The translations under genes were made by a program, and so were the position numbers. Below the pieces are notes generated by a model, which was not told the DNA's origin, ran no database searches, and was given only the letters and a program-made list of their open reading frames with translations. A stretch of DNA of 64,000 nt from Temnopleurus reevesii (lineage: Eukaryota > Echinodermata > Echinoidea > Temnopleuroida > Temnopleuridae), in assembly GCA_036244855.1 (NCBI GenBank), contig BQKZ01002385.1, positions 4,488-68,487 on the forward strand. The letters are read 5' to 3'. Of this stretch, positions 61,441 through 64,000 are shown piece after piece. Every line of letters starts with the position of its first letter. The first letter of the stretch is position 1.

Positions 61441-61579
61441 CTGCTCGAGAGACAGATTCATATGATAAACTGGGTAATTGTGTGCAATTGTCAAGGCTGT
61501 AACGCATTACATGCCTGCCCCCTCATAAGAACGACGACGAAAGGTCTAATGTCACGATGTTCATTAGTAAATAAGAGCG

Positions 61580-61663
61580 ACGCCGTAGCTCAGTCGGTAT
61601 AGATCATCTGGTTTGGAATGAAGCCACCCCTCATGACGCGGGTTCGAATCCCACACATCTCGT
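61580..61663 (+). pseudogene. tRNA-like pseudogene or SINE head
   Basis: GCCGTAGCTCAGTCGGTATA resembles a tRNA D-arm with A box, and GCGGGTTCGAATCCC is a good T-arm with B box. The acceptor ends do not pair and the anticodon arm is not regular, so it is unlikely to be a working tRNA. Together with the inverted copy at 61376 it suggests a tRNA-derived retroposon. A poly-G run follows at about 61672. Confidence 0.55.
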
Positions 61664-62481
61664 GTTTTTTCGGGGGGGGGGGGGTACTTCACTCTATTGA
61701 CAAGTTGCTGTAGTATATTAATAATATAAACCTTATCTCAGTATATGCATATATATATGCAACATATACTAACATGCATGATTGTATTTGTATCGGTAAC
61801 CTGCAAACTCACAGATTCGATTATAACGTACTTATTTGAATTTACAAAAACTAGATTGCAGGTTATTATAAAGTCGGGTTCGTTCCAAAACTTTTATGAC
61901 GGGTCCTTGCTGCTACCTGTCTAGGTGCAAATCCGAAATCTCCGTTTCTTATTTGTAACTAGATCCCATTTCACATCGCCGCTAGCAGGTTTTTATTATC
62001 ACCCAAATCGGGTGTCAATTCCAATTCAAAACAAATCCTATTATTGAATGGAGGAAATCTGAAATGGATCTGGTTAAGAACAGCTCTAGACAAGTTGTAA
62101 TGTTTCTTTTCGGAAATAACTGGCAATTTCTAGGAGCGATATTTTTCGCTTTGCTTTTAGGAACCCAGCGTGTGTTTTTCGCTTGAATATAACAAAAATA
62201 GCTCCCATTTTCGTCCCCTATGTTTTTGGATTGACAGTTTGGTATTTCTATAAAGTTCTTGGCTTTGATGTTAAGCATTGTGCTATATTGGACAGCCCAT
62301 CAGTCAAAACTTAGACATAAAACCATGCAGACTTCGGGCCTTGGACATTTGTTGTTATATGATGGAATGGCCATAGAATAAAGATGAAGTCGCACTTTGA
62401 AAAGGTCAGGCAACATTCTGTACACACAACTACAGGTTTAAATATCATCAACTTATGTGTAGTTTCTAACCAGGTCGAATT

Positions 62482-62673
62482 AATAATAATAACAATAGAT
62501 GCAATTTATATAGCGAACGTATACACTATGAGGAATACTCAAAGCGCTTTACATTAATATTACACTGGCTTTAGCCCGGAGTACATCAGCACACATAGCA
62601 TTTTAAAGAATAAATATTCCTACCAGGTATCCATTCACCTCACGTGGGTTGAGTGCAGCACAATTATACATGA
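62482..62673 (-). mobile_element. SINE-like element, head-truncated copy
   Basis: AATAATAATAA tail, TTTATATAGCGAAC, AAAGCGCTTTACATT, ACTGGCTTTAGCCCGG, CCTACCAGGTATCCATTCAC and GGGTTGAGTGCAGCACAAT match the family body. It breaks off before the tRNA-like head. Confidence 0.65.
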
Positions 62674-64000
62674 GTAACACAAAATAAGTCACATTTGGTT
62701 TAATTTTTTGCAGATGGTAAAGACGTTCTGCTGCCCAATTCAGCTAATGTTGGGTGATTTTTGCACAATTGTCATCATTATCTTTTTAAGAGGACAAGAA
62801 ACAAATTTTTTAGAAATTAGATTATCATTTAAGAAAGTACATGTGTTTGGTGTTTCTCATTCAATACCACATATGTACCTTTAACTTAACCACTCACCCT
62901 TCTCTTTCTCAAGCCAATGCCCAAGGCCAGGACAGTATCGCCGTACTTTAATTATTCTGAATGGGTCTTTCTTATTTTCATCCGGGAGAACACACGTCCT
63001 CGATCGCCATATTTGATTGAGTGTCAGTTCCGTCTCATTCTGTTTGCGTAATATATTTTTAATGCACTAAATCAAACTTCAGATCAACGCGCTCTTACGT
63101 GCCGGGTGATTCCTTCTTGATGCTGCTGCACCCTCTATTTTTCAACCATTTCACTCCCCTTCTTTTTCTTTTCCTTTTTTTTTTACTCTCAACATGTCAC
63201 GAGCTACTATTCCACGATTTCAGATTTTACAGGTTCACATTCCACAAGTATCCTTTGCAAATCATCAAAATACTTGATTAATACCGTATACAAGACTTTA
63301 AAATTTCCATGGATTTGCCAATTATATGTTTCTCGTCTGAGTGTATAAATGTGAACTATATGTTTATGATGTACATGAAGATTTTGTTAATTTTACACAA
63401 TTGAAGAAGTGCTTCTTAAAAAGTATCTGAGGCCTAAAATATTTATTTGTTAGCTGGTACCAGCATACACAAAACAACTTCCATAAATAACGCATACCAG
63501 TAACATGGTGTTTAGTATTTAAGAATTATAATCAAGTATCTATTTAATTAAAAAAAAACCCGAATACTTCTCATGATAACTCAAAAGATGACGCGCGTGG
63601 AGACTACTTCACATGAATAGACAATGGTGACACGCACGCAAAGAACGCACACGAACTAAGACAGACTCTCGCGGGGCATAACCCGGATTTAGACTCCGCG
63701 GCCGATAGTGAACGAGCCATTTATTTGCTTCTAGCTCCCTTTGTGAGATTAGGTTAATTTGATTTGATTCTGTGTACTCAAGTTAATTGTATTTTTTGTT
63801 ACCTCATATACCCTTTGAATAAAACATCAGTTATTTGATTCATAGAGTTGTTCCTGTATTAACCACTCTGGGGGGGGGGGGTATTATTGTTAAAAATCAA
63901 CTGCATATCAACTGCAACTTTGCAAATTGTAACGCGCATTTCCATTCGCACACGGTATGCGCATTCAACAAGGCGTGCATGGAACAATGATTTTCGTTGG
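62674..64000. other. Intergenic DNA to the window end, no gene recognised
   Basis: No coding exon is supported. A G homopolymer lies around 63870-63880. Short open frames show low-complexity Leu/Phe content. Confidence 0.4.

Noticed and set aside
61580..61663. A functional tRNA gene
   Set aside because: A- and B-box-like parts are present, but the acceptor ends do not pair and the anticodon arm is irregular. Treated as a tRNA-derived pseudogene.
1..64000. CRISPR arrays, operons, prophage or other prokaryotic systems
   Set aside because: The window is intron-bearing animal DNA; the repeats are transposon-, SINE- or microsatellite-like and not spaced direct repeats.

Overview
The window is animal nuclear DNA: intron-rich genes with GT-AG splice sites, long AT-rich introns, LINE and tRNA-SINE fragments and many short inverted-repeat elements. 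The protein families, and a tRNA-derived repeat of a kind I associate with sea urchins and their relatives, suggest a marine deuterostome, probably an echinoderm. The species cannot be fixed from the sequence alone.

Two protein-coding genes are supported, and they point towards each other. At 1144-3259 (+) are the last three exons of an SLC16-type monocarboxylate-transporter-like gene; its 5' exons lie outside the window. From 40643 down to 11136 (-) is a complete P5B-type ATPase (ATP13A2/3/4/5 family, closest in my reading to ATP13A3). I rebuilt it by hand as 30 coding exons with consistent splice phases, giving about 1217 residues. All core P-type ATPase motifs are present: TGES, DKTGTLT, KGAP, TGD and GDGxND. 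The family signature PPALP reads SPALP.

Layout: 1-1143, intron or upstream DNA of the transporter; 1144-3259, transporter exons; 3260-11135, convergent intergenic/3'UTR space with two copies of an inverted-repeat element, a tRNA-SINE and a 0.7-kb foldback element; 11136-40643, the ATPase gene, whose introns carry several MITE-like elements, a CR1/L2-type LINE remnant, a 56-bp tandem repeat, one half of a 0.48-kb repeat pair in each of introns 2 and 24, and a 528-base assembly gap inside a TTAA-flanked element; 40644-64000, no recognisable coding gene, but an L1/Tx1-type LINE remnant, more MITE-like and SINE-like copies, tRNA-like sequences, purine-rich simple repeats and two assembly joints marked by a single N.

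The two genes are both membrane transporters, but nothing in the sequence links them functionally. No operons, CRISPR arrays or prokaryotic features are present. The most distinctive content is the large set of small palindromic elements, at least ten families in 64 kb, and the altered signature motif of the ATPase.
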